From Bacillota bacterium (GTDB lineage Bacteria > Bacillota > Bacilli > Bacillales_A > Planococcaceae), in the NCBI GenBank assembly GCA_023405135.1, contig JAEXYZ010000067.1, positions 57,108 through 121,107 of the forward strand: a DNA stretch of 64,000 nucleotides. Direction: 5' to 3'. Under the pieces are notes generated by a model that was not told the DNA's origin, ran no database searches, and saw only the letters and a program-made list of their open reading frames with translations. This document shows positions 45,185 to 54,174 of this stretch, piece by piece. Position 1 is the stretch's first letter, and every line of letters starts with the position of its first letter. The position numbers were made by a program, and so were the translations under genes.

Positions 45185-46750
45185 TTATTTATAGGAATCT
45201 TCGAGCTCAGTTTGTGCTTTTTTAATAGCCTTTTCTAATTTCTCAATTTCATTTAGTAACGATTCCATATCAGTATCTTGAATTCTTTCTAAAGCCTGTT
45301 GTGCAGCCTTAATATCTTTTTCTAATTTTTCACGAGCATCAAAGATATCACTTTTATCTTCTTCGTCTAGCGCGTCATCTAGCTTATCAATATCATTATT
45401 TAATAGATCAATAAAGTAGTCTACTTGCTCCTCCGACTTATCTTCAAGTAAATCTCCGAGATCTTCAAATAAATCCTTTGTCTCTTCAATCACTTCCTCT
45501 AGTTCCTTCACTTCATCTTCTAAAACATCCACTGTAGATTCATCATACATTTCTAATGTTTTTTCAGCTTTTTCAATAGCATCTTTTAGTGCTTTGTAAG
45601 CCTGTTGTAATAAATTGAATGAATTTTCTCTTTTTGCTCTTTCCGCTTCTTTTTGCGCATCTTCTAAAGCTTCTAATGCATCATCTATTTCTTCTTCATA
45701 TAAATCCTTATCAAAGGTGTTGGCATAGGCCTTATCTAGTTCACTTTTCGCTTTGCGAATTGTATTTTCTAAAACACTTTGTAATACATTTAATTCTTTA
45801 GAATTCGTTTTTCTAGCTTTTTCGAGGACTGCTTCTCCCTTACTAATCGCATCATCTAAATTACTTAGAACCTTTAGTAAATCTTTCTCTGCTTCTTCAA
45901 TTTCCTCTTCATCTTCTTCATCTTTCGCCTCTTTAAGCTCTTCTAACGCTTTTTCCACTTTCTTTTGGGCATCTTTAATATCATCTGTTGCATATTTTAA
46001 TTCACGTTCAAACTCTTTTATCTTAGTCTCATCTACTTGTTCTTGCTCATTTGTATCTTCTTCGTTATCAACAGGGGGATTATTTTCTTCGGTTGGCTCC
46101 TCAGCATTGTCCCAGCCTTGCCATGTATCCCAAATGTCTTGAACTGAATCGCTACGTTTATAATCGATTGAACGCTTAATGAATGCAGCTAAATGCGCAC
46201 GGCTAACATATCCTTGAGGGTTATATTTCCCTTCATTTGTTGTAATGCCTAACGCTCCAAGTTTACCAGTGAATTCATAATACCAATCACTTTGTTTCAC
46301 ATCATCAAAATTTTTCAAATTACTAGAGTTAAGGTTAAACGCATTAACTAAAATTTTGGCCATTTGTGCACGTGTTAAGGAATCACCTGGGTTAAAATAT
46401 TCACCAGAGGAGAAAATACCCTTTTCCGTTAAGGCTGCAATAGCCGGATAGTGTGAGTTCGTTGTTGGTACGTCTTTAAAGGCAGGATTTTTTACATTCG
46501 TTAAATCTAACTTAAGTGCCTTTGCTAAAAAAGAGGCTGCTTGTGCCCTTGTTACATTTTGATCTGGTTTAAATGTATTGTCCTCAAATCCACCGATAAT
46601 ATTAAAATCAGATAGCTTCTGAACAGATTCTGCATACCAAATATCATCTTTCACATCAGTAAATGACCTTTTCTCTGCAAAGGTTTGCGTTGTGCCAAAG
46701 ATCAGTAAGCCAACAGTTAAAACCGTACTAACACTCTTTTTATAGTTCAC
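45185..46750 (-). CDS. SLH-domain surface protein with acidic coiled-coil region
   Basis: Exported surface protein of 521 residues. Signal peptide (about 1-25), three S-layer homology domains (about 28-70, 90-130, 148-190; FTDVKDDIWYAESVQ, GFEDNTFKPDQNVTRAQAA), which bind pyruvylated cell-wall polymer. An acidic linker follows, then about 290 residues of highly charged heptad-rich helix (KDAQKKVEKALEELKEAKDE). The start is GTG with GGGGGA upstream. No catalytic domain is visible; a structural or spacer role is likely. Confidence 0.85.
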   Translation of the reverse strand: MNYKKSVSTVLTVGLLIFGTTQTFAEKRSFTDVKDDIWYAESVQKLSDFNIIGGFEDNTFKPDQNVTRAQAASFLAKALKLDLTNVKNPAFKDVPTTNSHYPAIAALTEKGIFSSGEYFNPGDSLTRAQMAKILVNAFNLNSSNLKNFDDVKQSDWYYEFTGKLGALGITTNEGKYNPQGYVSRAHLAAFIKRSIDYKRSDSVQDIWDTWQGWDNAEEPTEENNPPVDNEEDTNEQEQVDETKIKEFERELKYATDDIKDAQKKVEKALEELKEAKDEEDEEEIEEAEKDLLKVLSNLDDAISKGEAVLEKARKTNSKELNVLQSVLENTIRKAKSELDKAYANTFDKDLYEEEIDDALEALEDAQKEAERAKRENSFNLLQQAYKALKDAIEKAEKTLEMYDESTVDVLEDEVKELEEVIEETKDLFEDLGDLLEDKSEEQVDYFIDLLNNDIDKLDDALDEEDKSDIFDAREKLEKDIKAAQQALERIQDTDMESLLNEIEKLEKAIKKAQTELEDSYK

Positions 46751-46965
46751 ATCGTTTCCCCCTAATTATGTATTAATCTCTTACTATATTAATATTTTAG
46801 TTGAAACAACGGAAAAATGAAAATAATATATGGGATTATTAACAAATCGTTCCACATTCATTTACTTAAATTCTAGTTGTAATAGACTATTTTTTATTTT
46901 CTATTATTTTTTAGTTTTTCAATTCATATATTCCTTTAATAAACATACTCTAAGGGGGCTATGTA

Positions 46966-48378
46966 TTGCTTATACATGTTGTCCATCAGGGAGAAACACT
47001 TTGGCAAATAGCAAATCGCTATAATGTCACTATAGCTGCTATACAACAAATTAATCAGTTACCAAACCTAAACCAATTATTAGTAGGGCAATCCCTTGTC
47101 ATTCCTGTTGCAGGAACAGTTCACACTGTAAAAAACGGGGAAAATTTATGGTCCATCGCTCAAACATATGGTGTCTCCGTTAATGCCATCTTACAGGCAA
47201 ACCAAATTACAAATCCAAATGTTCTTTATCCTGGAGTATCCTTATTTATTCCACCTATTCTCCATATTGTTCAACCAGGCCAAACTTTATGGCAAATTGC
47301 AAATCTTTATGGTACATCTGTACAATCCATTCTTTCCGAAAATCAAATCCAAAATTCAAATGTTATTTTTGTTGGTACACAATTAATCATTCCTAGATCC
47401 AAACCAATGATTGCAGTAAATGCTTATACGTATCAAAAGGATGAAGATGCTGCACAATCTGTAAATACAATCGGGCATCTCCTAACGTATTTAAGTCCTT
47501 TCGCATATATGATTAAAGAAGACGGAACTTTGCAGCCGTTTGCAGATGACTTCATGCTTGCTAGTGCACAATCTAAAAATGTTGTTCCGATGTTAGCAAT
47601 TACGAACTTATCTGCGACTTCTACAGGAACAAATCTAGCACATGCAGTATTATCAAGCTCTGATTTAAGAGAAAGATTAATTACGAACGTTCTAGAAATA
47701 ATGGATAATAAAGGATACAAAGGGTTGAATATAGATTTTGAATATGTTCCCCCAGAGGATCGTGAAAATTATAATCAATTTGTTCAATTAGCTGTAGATC
47801 GACTTCATCCAAGAGGTTATTTTGTTTCTACTGCTGTCGCTCCCAAAACAAGTGGAGGGCAAGAAGGGCTCTTATATACCGCGCATGACAATGAGGCTCA
47901 TGGTAGAATAGCAGATTTTGTTGTGCTTATGACTTATGAATGGGGCTGGAGAGGAGCATCCCCACAAGCCATCTCTCCAATTAATCAAATGCATCGAGTA
48001 GTAGAATATGCCCTTTCAGTAATGCCGGCTAGCAAAATCTTTTTAGGCTTTCAAATATACGCAAGAGATTGGAAAATTCCACATGTAGAGGGGGCTGTTG
48101 CTGAAACTTTTAGTCCACAGGAGGCTGTTTCTCGTGCAACTAAATATAATGCAACGATTCAATATGATGACACTGCACAGTCGCCATATTTCCGTTATGT
48201 AGACGAACAGGGCCAGGAGCATGAAGTTTGGTTTGAAGATGCTAGAAGCGCCCAGGCAAAATTTGATATGGTCAAACAATACAATTTACAGGGCATCAGT
48301 TATTGGGTATTAGGCTATCCTTATCCACAAAATTGGGCTTTACTTAATGCAAATTTTACAATCCGAAAGCTAACATAA
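46966..48378 (+). CDS. yaaH: YaaH/SleL-type spore cortex glucosaminidase, 3 LysM + GH18
   Basis: Cortex-lytic N-acetylglucosaminidase acting on muramic-lactam peptidoglycan at germination. No signal peptide. Three LysM domains (2-47, 51-96, 98-143) and a GH18 barrel (150-465) with the catalytic motif GLNIDFEYV (E259). B. subtilis YaaH has two LysM; a third is an extra here. The start is TTG with AAGGGGG seven bases upstream. It is followed 56 nt later by a LysM endopeptidase in the same direction. Confidence 0.87.
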   Translation: MLIHVVHQGETLWQIANRYNVTIAAIQQINQLPNLNQLLVGQSLVIPVAGTVHTVKNGENLWSIAQTYGVSVNAILQANQITNPNVLYPGVSLFIPPILHIVQPGQTLWQIANLYGTSVQSILSENQIQNSNVIFVGTQLIIPRSKPMIAVNAYTYQKDEDAAQSVNTIGHLLTYLSPFAYMIKEDGTLQPFADDFMLASAQSKNVVPMLAITNLSATSTGTNLAHAVLSSSDLRERLITNVLEIMDNKGYKGLNIDFEYVPPEDRENYNQFVQLAVDRLHPRGYFVSTAVAPKTSGGQEGLLYTAHDNEAHGRIADFVVLMTYEWGWRGASPQAISPINQMHRVVEYALSVMPASKIFLGFQIYARDWKIPHVEGAVAETFSPQEAVSRATKYNATIQYDDTAQSPYFRYVDEQGQEHEVWFEDARSAQAKFDMVKQYNLQGISYWVLGYPYPQNWALLNANFTIRKLT

Positions 48379-48434
48379 AATAGAAAAATAGATTGATTTC
48401 GAACCGAAGTATCCTAAATTTTAGGAGGGATAAA

Positions 48435-49625
48435 ATGGACATTTATGTTAGACCTGGTGTTTCATTCTGGTACTTAAGCCAAGTTTTCACGATTCCACTC
48501 CGGTTGATTCTTGACTCTAACCGAGATGCAAACCCACAATCATTATCTATCGGTCAGCGTATCCGCATTCCTGGATTTGTTTCAACCAATTATCAACTTC
48601 GACATGGGGATACTTTATGGGTAATTGCTCAAAGGAACAATTTATCACTAGATATGCTACTTCTTACTAATCCTGATTTAAACCCAAATCTATTACAAGT
48701 AGGTCAAACAATTCGAATTCCTAGAAGAGTAACATGGCGTTTTGTAAATGGTAAGCAAAACTATGATTACAACACAATGATGGACGATTTATGGACGCTT
48801 GTTACTGTATATCCTTTTATTCAAATGTCTAATATAGGAACTTCCGTTTCAGGGCTTGATATTCCAGAAATTCTTATTGGTAATGGTGCCAAAAGGGTTC
48901 ATTACAACGCCTCTTTTCATGCAAACGAATGGATTACAACAGCCGTCCTTATGACATTTTTTAACGACTATTTACTATCTTTAACAAATCAAAATTCAAT
49001 CCGTGGTTTGTCATCATTGCCTTTGTATTTACAAGCAATGCTTTCAATTGTGCCAATGGTCAATCCAGATGGAGTAAATCTTGTCATTAATGGCGCTCCT
49101 GAAAATGTATCGTGGAGAGAGCAAGTAATTGAATGGAATGATGGAAGTACTGATTTTTCAAATTGGAAAGCAAATCTAAATGGTGTTGATTTAAATGATC
49201 AATTCCCAGCACAATGGGAAGCAGAAAGGGATCGCAATCCAAAAACACCTGGGCCAAGAGATTACGGAGGAGAAGCACCATTAACGGAACCAGAAGCTAT
49301 TGCTATGGCAGATTTAACTAGAAGACGAGATTTTTCGAGAGTTCTTGCATTCCATACACAAGGTGAAGTCATTTATTGGGGGTTTGAAAATCTCGAACCT
49401 CCTGAATCAGAAGTAATAGTTAATGAATTTAGTAGAGTAAGTGGTTATGAAGCAGTTAAAACTGTTGAAAGCTATGCTGGCTATAAGGATTGGTTTATAC
49501 AGGAGTGGCGGAGGCCAGGCTATACCGTTGAGCTAGGAACAGGAATAAATCCTCTTCCAATAAGTCAATTTGATGAAATTTATGAAAAATCATTAGGAAT
49601 TTTCCTTGCAGGATTATATATGTAG
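48435..49625 (+). CDS. LysM-M14 gamma-D-glutamyl-L-diamino acid endopeptidase I
   Basis: Zinc carboxypeptidase-type enzyme that cuts the gamma-D-Glu-diaminopimelate bond in stem peptides. Exactly 396 residues from the ATG at 48435 (AGGAGG seven bases upstream), the length I recall for the characterised L. sphaericus endopeptidase I. Two LysM domains (2-46, 52-96), then the M14 domain with zinc ligands H162 and E165 in FHANEW, H307 in AFHTQGE, and general base E366 in YTVELGTG. The in-frame start at 48393 lacks an SD. Likely sporulation- or germination-linked with the upstream yaaH. Confidence 0.9.
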   Translation: MDIYVRPGVSFWYLSQVFTIPLRLILDSNRDANPQSLSIGQRIRIPGFVSTNYQLRHGDTLWVIAQRNNLSLDMLLLTNPDLNPNLLQVGQTIRIPRRVTWRFVNGKQNYDYNTMMDDLWTLVTVYPFIQMSNIGTSVSGLDIPEILIGNGAKRVHYNASFHANEWITTAVLMTFFNDYLLSLTNQNSIRGLSSLPLYLQAMLSIVPMVNPDGVNLVINGAPENVSWREQVIEWNDGSTDFSNWKANLNGVDLNDQFPAQWEAERDRNPKTPGPRDYGGEAPLTEPEAIAMADLTRRRDFSRVLAFHTQGEVIYWGFENLEPPESEVIVNEFSRVSGYEAVKTVESYAGYKDWFIQEWRRPGYTVELGTGINPLPISQFDEIYEKSLGIFLAGLYM

Positions 49626-49637
49626 AAATCTTTACTT

Positions 49638-49673
49638 AGGAGGGTCTGAGAAAACTCAGATTTCTCCTTTTTT
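49638..49673 (+). terminator. Terminator of yaaH-endopeptidase unit
   Basis: AGGAG..TCTGAG pairs with CTCAGA..CTCCT around AAAA (short internal mismatch), followed by a T-run. Confidence 0.88.
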
Positions 49674-49796
49674 CATTTCTGCACTCCAAATAAATCACCC
49701 TTTGTCAAAATTTGAATACACTACAAAGAATGCAATTTATTAATATGAATTCTACTGATTTACAAAAGACTTTTATTAGTAGAGGATAGGAGACCC

Positions 49797-50399
49797 ATGA
49801 GAAAACTGTTATTTTTTCTTACCATTACTGCGTTTGTTTTTTTAGTTGGTTGTAGTGATTCAAACTCTAAAGGCGATAAACAAGATCAAGTAGAAAAATC
49901 AAACAATGTAGAGGAACAAATGGATACTGATAAATCGAGTAGTATAGAAAATGATGCTGATTCAAATAGCTCATCATCTGAAAATAAAGACTTATCACAT
50001 GCTTTTGCTAATTATATGGATGAAATAATGTTACTCGCTCCTGATGAAGAAAGAGTAATCGGTCTTTATGAGAGTGTGACAGGTGTTAATTACGTAAATG
50101 ATGAAATTTTATATAATACTCTTTTAGATGAAGTAATCCCTGGTTACCGACAATTCATTGTAGACTTGGAAGCCATTATGCCAAAAAATAACGAAATTAG
50201 AGAACTTCATGAATCCTATATAGAAGCTGCAAATATTCAATACAATTCATTTACTTTAATGGTCTCCGCTTTAGAGGAGCAAAATATTGATAAAATTACT
50301 GAAGCAAACCAAGGCTTAGACGAGGCTAGACGTATTCTAAGAAATTGGCTATATAGTGTCGAAGATTTATCAAAAGAGACAGGTGTAGGTTTAGAATAA
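49797..50399 (+). CDS. Lipoprotein of unknown function
   Basis: 200 residues. Signal peptide with lipobox FVFLVGC (Cys 19), a Ser/Asn/Asp/Glu-rich linker (20-65), then a helical domain (66-200). No conserved catalytic motif and no family recognised. ATG with TAGGAGA immediately upstream. Monocistronic. Confidence 0.75.
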   Translation: MRKLLFFLTITAFVFLVGCSDSNSKGDKQDQVEKSNNVEEQMDTDKSSSIENDADSNSSSSENKDLSHAFANYMDEIMLLAPDEERVIGLYESVTGVNYVNDEILYNTLLDEVIPGYRQFIVDLEAIMPKNNEIRELHESYIEAANIQYNSFTLMVSALEEQNIDKITEANQGLDEARRILRNWLYSVEDLSKETGVGLE

Positions 50400-50411
50400 T
50401 AATGCTTAAAT

Positions 50412-50449
50412 GCACAACTCATTATGTTTAATGTGTTGTGTATTTTTTG
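50412..50449 (+). terminator. Terminator of lipoprotein gene
   Basis: GCACAAC-CATTA pairs with TAATG-GTTGTGT around TGTT, followed by TTTTTTG. It overlaps the putative -35 of the next promoter. Confidence 0.82.
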
Positions 50450-50477
50450 TTTAAAAAAACGTAACAATGCCATATTA
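50448..50477 (+). promoter_or_regulatory. Possible SigG (forespore) promoter of yfhD-like gene and sspH
   Basis: TGTTTA (50448-50453), 17 nt, CATATTA (50471-50477) fits the forespore SigG pattern TGNATA-N17/18-CATNNTA with one -35 mismatch. The expected start near 50485 lies before the SD at about 50493. It fits the spore-protein genes downstream. Confidence 0.5.
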
Positions 50478-50508
50478 AGAATGACTCAAAATGAAAGGAG
50501 ATTTTCTT

Positions 50509-50679
50509 ATGGGACGAGACGATAGTCAAGGAAAGAGTAATAATACAAATTCATTACCTCAAACGCCAAAAAAGCAAAAAATCGCACCAAATAAAATAAA
50601 GGAAGAAATTGCTGAAGAATTAGACGAGCTTCATCTTTTAGTTGAAAAAGCAAAAAACAATTCTCAGCGTAATAAATAG
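50509..50679 (+). CDS. YfhD-like small spore protein
   Basis: 56-residue hydrophilic protein. The layout MGR..., SLPQTPKK, then a charged helix EEIAEELDELHLLVEKAK resembles YfhD-family proteins of Bacillales, small proteins associated with spores. ATG 50509 is chosen with AAAGGAG eight bases upstream; the ATG at 50491 precedes the SD. It is followed by sspH after 11 nt. Confidence 0.6.
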   Translation: MGRDDSQGKSNNTNSLPQTPKKQKIAPNKIKEEIAEELDELHLLVEKAKNNSQRNK

Positions 50680-50690
50680 GAGGTCTTCAT

Positions 50691-50882
50691 TTGGAATTCC
50701 AACGCGCTCAAGAAATTGTAGCTTCACCAAAGGAATATGAAGTTAGCTATAATGGTGTGTCAATTTGGATTGACAAGCTACATGATGATGGTAAAACTGC
50801 AACTGTTCACTTAAGACGTTCATTAGAAGAACGTTCTGAAGTCGATGTTTCCGAATTAAAAGAAGAATACTTAGTACAATAA
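50691..50882 (+). CDS. sspH: SspH, small acid-soluble spore protein H
   Basis: 63-residue SspH-family spore protein: FQRAQEIVASPKEYEVSYNG, VSIWIDKLHDD, and the C-terminal VDVSELKEEYL. Made in the forespore and stored in the spore core. The start is TTG with AGGAGGTC five bases upstream. Same transcript as the YfhD-like gene. Confidence 0.88.
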   Translation: MEFQRAQEIVASPKEYEVSYNGVSIWIDKLHDDGKTATVHLRRSLEERSEVDVSELKEEYLVQ

Positions 50883-50892
50883 ACAAATTCCC

Positions 50893-50922
50893 CCGCTGGC
50901 TTTTTCCAGCGGGTTTTTTATA
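50893..50922 (+). terminator. Terminator of sspH
   Basis: Perfect CCCGCTGG/CCAGCGGG stem with a 6-nt loop and six T. Confidence 0.95.
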
Positions 50923-51074
50923 TACATAAAAAATAAGAAATAAATAGATTGTCAAAAAAGTATTATAAATAACAAATAATTAAAACTGAAAAATGTTATT
51001 TAATTGGAATAAAAATAACAAAATATGTAAATAACTGATTTGGAATTATTTATTAATTATTGAAGGAAGTGTCT

Positions 51075-51395
51075 ATGGATAAGAAAATTGTTATGGTGTA
51101 CTTAGCATTGCTTATTGCTTTATTAAATTTGTTTGATGGATTTGCAACAAATTACGGTGTAACAAATAATATAATTGGAGAATTAAATCCTCTAATGCTT
51201 ACTATAATGAATAAGCCATTATTATTTTTAAGTTTAAAAATTGTTCTCTCAATTTTAATTTTATTTGTAACATATTTAGTTGCTAAACAAAGTGTCTCTT
51301 CATTTCAAAAACTTTTTTTATCTTCTTTAATGGGCGTATCTGTTATTTACTTTGGCATTTTTGGAATACATCTTTTTTGGATATTTTCACAATAA
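51075..51395 (+). CDS. DUF5658-family membrane protein
   Basis: 106 residues, three hydrophobic segments (about 5-25, 45-68, 80-103). The pattern LLNLFDGFATNYG...GELNPLM is that of DUF5658 proteins; function unknown. ATG 51075 is chosen with AAGGAAG upstream; the in-frame TTG at 51060 precedes the SD. Confidence 0.72.
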   Translation: MDKKIVMVYLALLIALLNLFDGFATNYGVTNNIIGELNPLMLTIMNKPLLFLSLKIVLSILILFVTYLVAKQSVSSFQKLFLSSLMGVSVIYFGIFGIHLFWIFSQ

Positions 51396-51452
51396 GTTAA
51401 ATTAATTCAAAAAACCTTTTTACTTGGTATTTCAATACTTTGTTGAAAAGAG

Positions 51453-51480
51453 GCCATCCGAAATTTTCTCTTCGGATGCC
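51453..51480. terminator. Hairpin between convergent DUF5658 and DUF1540 genes
   Basis: GGC-ATCCGAA pairs with TTCGGATGCC (one bulge). The T-tails are poor on both strands, so terminator function is uncertain. Confidence 0.45.
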
Positions 51481-51565
51481 CCTTCATTGTCAATGTGTTG
51501 AACAGCTGCCAATATGCACTTTTAAATTGAACTCATTTTAAACGATATTCATTTCATAAAACGCG

Positions 51566-51778
51566 TTATTTTTTTGATTTAAACGTTTTACAGCATGTTT
51601 CTGTAGAATCACTTGCTTCTTCTGATATCGCTTTGAAATCAAAATCAGTAGCAAACTCTGTATTTTTATTTTTAGAGTGATAATCCATATCAATTTGAAT
51701 TTTTTCAGCTCCACAAAGATTTCCCTTCTTATGGAAAATACAGTTTGATACAGCACAGTTTACTTCTACATTTGGCAT
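51566..51778 (-). CDS. DUF1540 small cysteine protein
   Basis: 70-residue cytosolic protein with four conserved cysteines: NCAVSNCIFHKKGNLCGAEK and TETCCKTF near the C-terminus. This fits DUF1540, proposed metal-binding; function unknown. ATG 51778 is chosen with GAGGAGG six bases upstream; the frame is open further upstream but without an SD. Confidence 0.8.
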   Translation of the reverse strand: MPNVEVNCAVSNCIFHKKGNLCGAEKIQIDMDYHSKNKNTEFATDFDFKAISEEASDSTETCCKTFKSKK

Positions 51779-51921
51779 AGCTATCCTCCTCATTGATCTG
51801 TCTTGAAAAATACGGAAAGGAATTTTAAAACCTAATCCATATTCCTCAAAGCTTATTTTGTCCATTTCAAATTTTTTTATTTTGGAACATGATAATTGGT
51901 TTATGGAGAATACTATTGTTA

Positions 51922-51956
51922 AGAACAAAAACAGTCTACTCCAAATAGCAGACTGA
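51922..51956 (-). terminator. Terminator of FeuBC-like operon
   Basis: Reverse-strand arms CAGTCTGC and GTAGACTG (one wobble) with a loop, then TTTTTGTT. It lies just past the stop at 51965. Confidence 0.85.
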
Positions 51957-51964
51957 TTGTTTCA

Positions 51965-52987
51965 TTATTTTATTTTCATTAATAAATATATAAAATATGG
52001 AGCACCTAAAATGGCGACAACGATACCCACTGGTAATTCCATCGGCGCAATAATTATACGACCGATTGTATCAGCACCTAGCAATAATACCGCGCCGATA
52101 AGAGCCGTTAATGGTAACAGCTTTTCATGCTTAGAGCCAATCAATTTTCTCGCAATATGTGGAGCTATAAGACCTAAAAATGAAATACCTCCTCCAACTG
52201 CAACACAACAACCGGCTAATCCAACAGCTATCAATAATAGCTTACGACGTTCTTTTTCAACCGCAACACCTAAACCGGTAGCCATTGAATCCCCTAAATT
52301 TAGAACGTTTATGTATCTCGATTTGTAAATAGCAACGGGAATTAATAAAATTAGCCAAATAAAAGTAACTATTACATAATTCCAATTTGTTGCCCAAATA
52401 CTTCCTGATATCCATGTCAATGTTTTAACAAAATCCTGCGGGTCCATCTTCATTTGTAAAACGATAATCCCTGCTGAAAAGGCTGAATTAATTCCGATAC
52501 CAACTAAAACGAGACGAATCGGAGTAACCTTTCCCTTTGTTCTTGCGATACTATAAACTAGGTAGGCCGCAATAAATGCTCCTAGTAAAGCTGTAAATGG
52601 CAGAACAAAAATAGATAAGGTTTCCCCAAAAATTGTTGTTCCATTAAATAAAAATATATAAAGCACCACCGCAAATCCAGCTCCTGCATTAATTCCAATA
52701 ATACCCGGATCTGCAAGCTCATTCCTAGAAATGCTTTGTAGAATACATCCAGCAACAGAAATTCCTGCACCAATTAGTATAGATAAAATGCTACGAGGAA
52801 GGCGAAATTCAAATAATGTTAGTTGTCTATTTCCAACATCTTCACCAAAAAATGCGGACCAAATCTCTATAAAAGGTATTTTCAAATATCCTGTATTAAT
52901 ACTAATAACAAACATCGTAATTAATAAAATAGAAAGGAGGGTCGTTAATAATTTAAAACGATTGTTTTTCATAAACAGTTGTAGCAT
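51965..52987 (-). CDS. FecCD-family siderophore permease (FeuC-like)
   Basis: Iron-siderophore ABC permease, 340 residues, about nine TM. Family signatures: RLPRSILSILIGAGISVAGC, LADPGIIGINAGAGFAVV and the cytoplasmic ATPase-coupling region before GGGISFLGLIAPHIARKLIG. Its ATG shares a base with the stop of the upstream permease gene (TAATG) and has GGAGGTG seven bases upstream. The unit contains no ATPase gene. Confidence 0.9.
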   Translation of the reverse strand: MLQLFMKNNRFKLLTTLLSILLITMFVISINTGYLKIPFIEIWSAFFGEDVGNRQLTLFEFRLPRSILSILIGAGISVAGCILQSISRNELADPGIIGINAGAGFAVVLYIFLFNGTTIFGETLSIFVLPFTALLGAFIAAYLVYSIARTKGKVTPIRLVLVGIGINSAFSAGIIVLQMKMDPQDFVKTLTWISGSIWATNWNYVIVTFIWLILLIPVAIYKSRYINVLNLGDSMATGLGVAVEKERRKLLLIAVGLAGCCVAVGGGISFLGLIAPHIARKLIGSKHEKLLPLTALIGAVLLLGADTIGRIIIAPMELPVGIVVAILGAPYFIYLLMKIK

Positions 52988-54036
52988 TATATAGCACCTC
53001 CCTCTTTCCGAGCTAAATATAAGAAAAATGGGATTCCGACAATAGCCGTAACCGCTCCAACAGGCGTTTCGAAAGGTGCATTAATAATTTTTGCAATCAT
53101 ATCTGCCCCAAGTAATAAAAGAGCCCCTAATATTGCGGAACAAGGAATAATTAAACGATAATCTAAACCGACAGTGAATCTAGTAATATGGGGAACAATC
53201 AATCCTACAAAACCAATTATGCCAGAAATAGATACAGCTGCTCCTGTTAATAACAATACAGTAATGATTCCTACAAAACGTACAAACTTCGTATTTTGTC
53301 CAAGTCCTTTAGCAACATCTTCACCCAAACTTAAAATGGTAATTGAGTGGGAAATGAATAGTGCACATAAAAGACCAATAATAATTACTGGAATTACATA
53401 CTTTAATTGATCAAATTGAATACCTGCTATTCCACCGGCATACCAATAACTCATATCCTTTGCAATATCAAACTTCAAACTAATTGCAGTAGATAAGGCA
53501 CTTAGTAAAGAAGTTATGGCAGACCCCGCTAATGCTAATTTAACCGATATGTTTCCTCCCTTTGATAAGGCAACAATAGAGAAAACTAGAAAAGCACTAA
53601 CACCAGCCCCAAGAAATGAAATTAAAATTAAATTTCCATAAGAAATATTTTGAAAAATAGCAAAAGCAAGAGCTATAAAAAAGAGCGCTCCCGCTGAAAC
53701 CCCTAAAATAGATGGTGAAGCAAGAGGATTTCTTGTCATCCCTTGCATAATTGCACCTGATACAGCTAAACCAGCTCCAACAAAAGCGGCTGCTAGTGCC
53801 CGAGGTAATCGTAAATTATGTATTATCACATGCTGGGGATTAGTCGAATCATAAAATAAAAAACTTCTCCAAGTAGTATCAAAATTAACGTCTGTTGCTC
53901 CAAAGCAGATAGAACCGATAATGGCGAATAAAATGACTATCCAACCAAAAGTAAGAATGGTATATGCAAGCTTCTTTTTTATAGGTTTATTATTTTGTAT
54001 TTCATTTAAAGCTTTCTCCCCATTTTCGCTGTTCAT
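52987..54036 (-). CDS. FecCD-family siderophore permease (FeuB-like)
   Basis: First permease of the pair, 349 residues with a cytosolic N-terminal extension of about 22 residues. Signatures NLRLPRALAAAFVGAGLAVSG, LASPSILGVSAGALFF and IGFVGLIVPHITRFTVG. Divergent from the binding-protein gene at 54175 across a perfect Fur box. Heterodimer with the downstream permease. Confidence 0.9.
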   Translation of the reverse strand: MNSENGEKALNEIQNNKPIKKKLAYTILTFGWIVILFAIIGSICFGATDVNFDTTWRSFLFYDSTNPQHVIIHNLRLPRALAAAFVGAGLAVSGAIMQGMTRNPLASPSILGVSAGALFFIALAFAIFQNISYGNLILISFLGAGVSAFLVFSIVALSKGGNISVKLALAGSAITSLLSALSTAISLKFDIAKDMSYWYAGGIAGIQFDQLKYVIPVIIIGLLCALFISHSITILSLGEDVAKGLGQNTKFVRFVGIITVLLLTGAAVSISGIIGFVGLIVPHITRFTVGLDYRLIIPCSAILGALLLLGADMIAKIINAPFETPVGAVTAIVGIPFFLYLARKEGGAI

Positions 54037-54119
54037 TTAAATAACCTTCCTTTAACTTCAGCATGTAGCTTATGTATCTTAATATTGACTTTGCTAGTAT
54101 AATTCGCTTTAATTGAACT

Positions 54120-54134
54120 TGATAATCATTATCA
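54120..54134. promoter_or_regulatory. Fur box, perfect 7-1-7
   Basis: TGATAATCATTATCA equals the Bacillus Fur consensus TGATAATNATTATCA at every position. It sits between the divergent permease and binding-protein genes, so it can repress both when iron is sufficient. Confidence 0.92.
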
Positions 54135-54174
54135 ATCGATACAAACATACTAACATATTTTTAGGGGGATTTAA

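Noticed and set aside
46924..46951. SigE-like promoter TCATATA-N13-CATACTCT before yaaH
   Set aside because: The expected transcription start would fall inside or after the SD at 46952-46958, so the message would lack its ribosome site.
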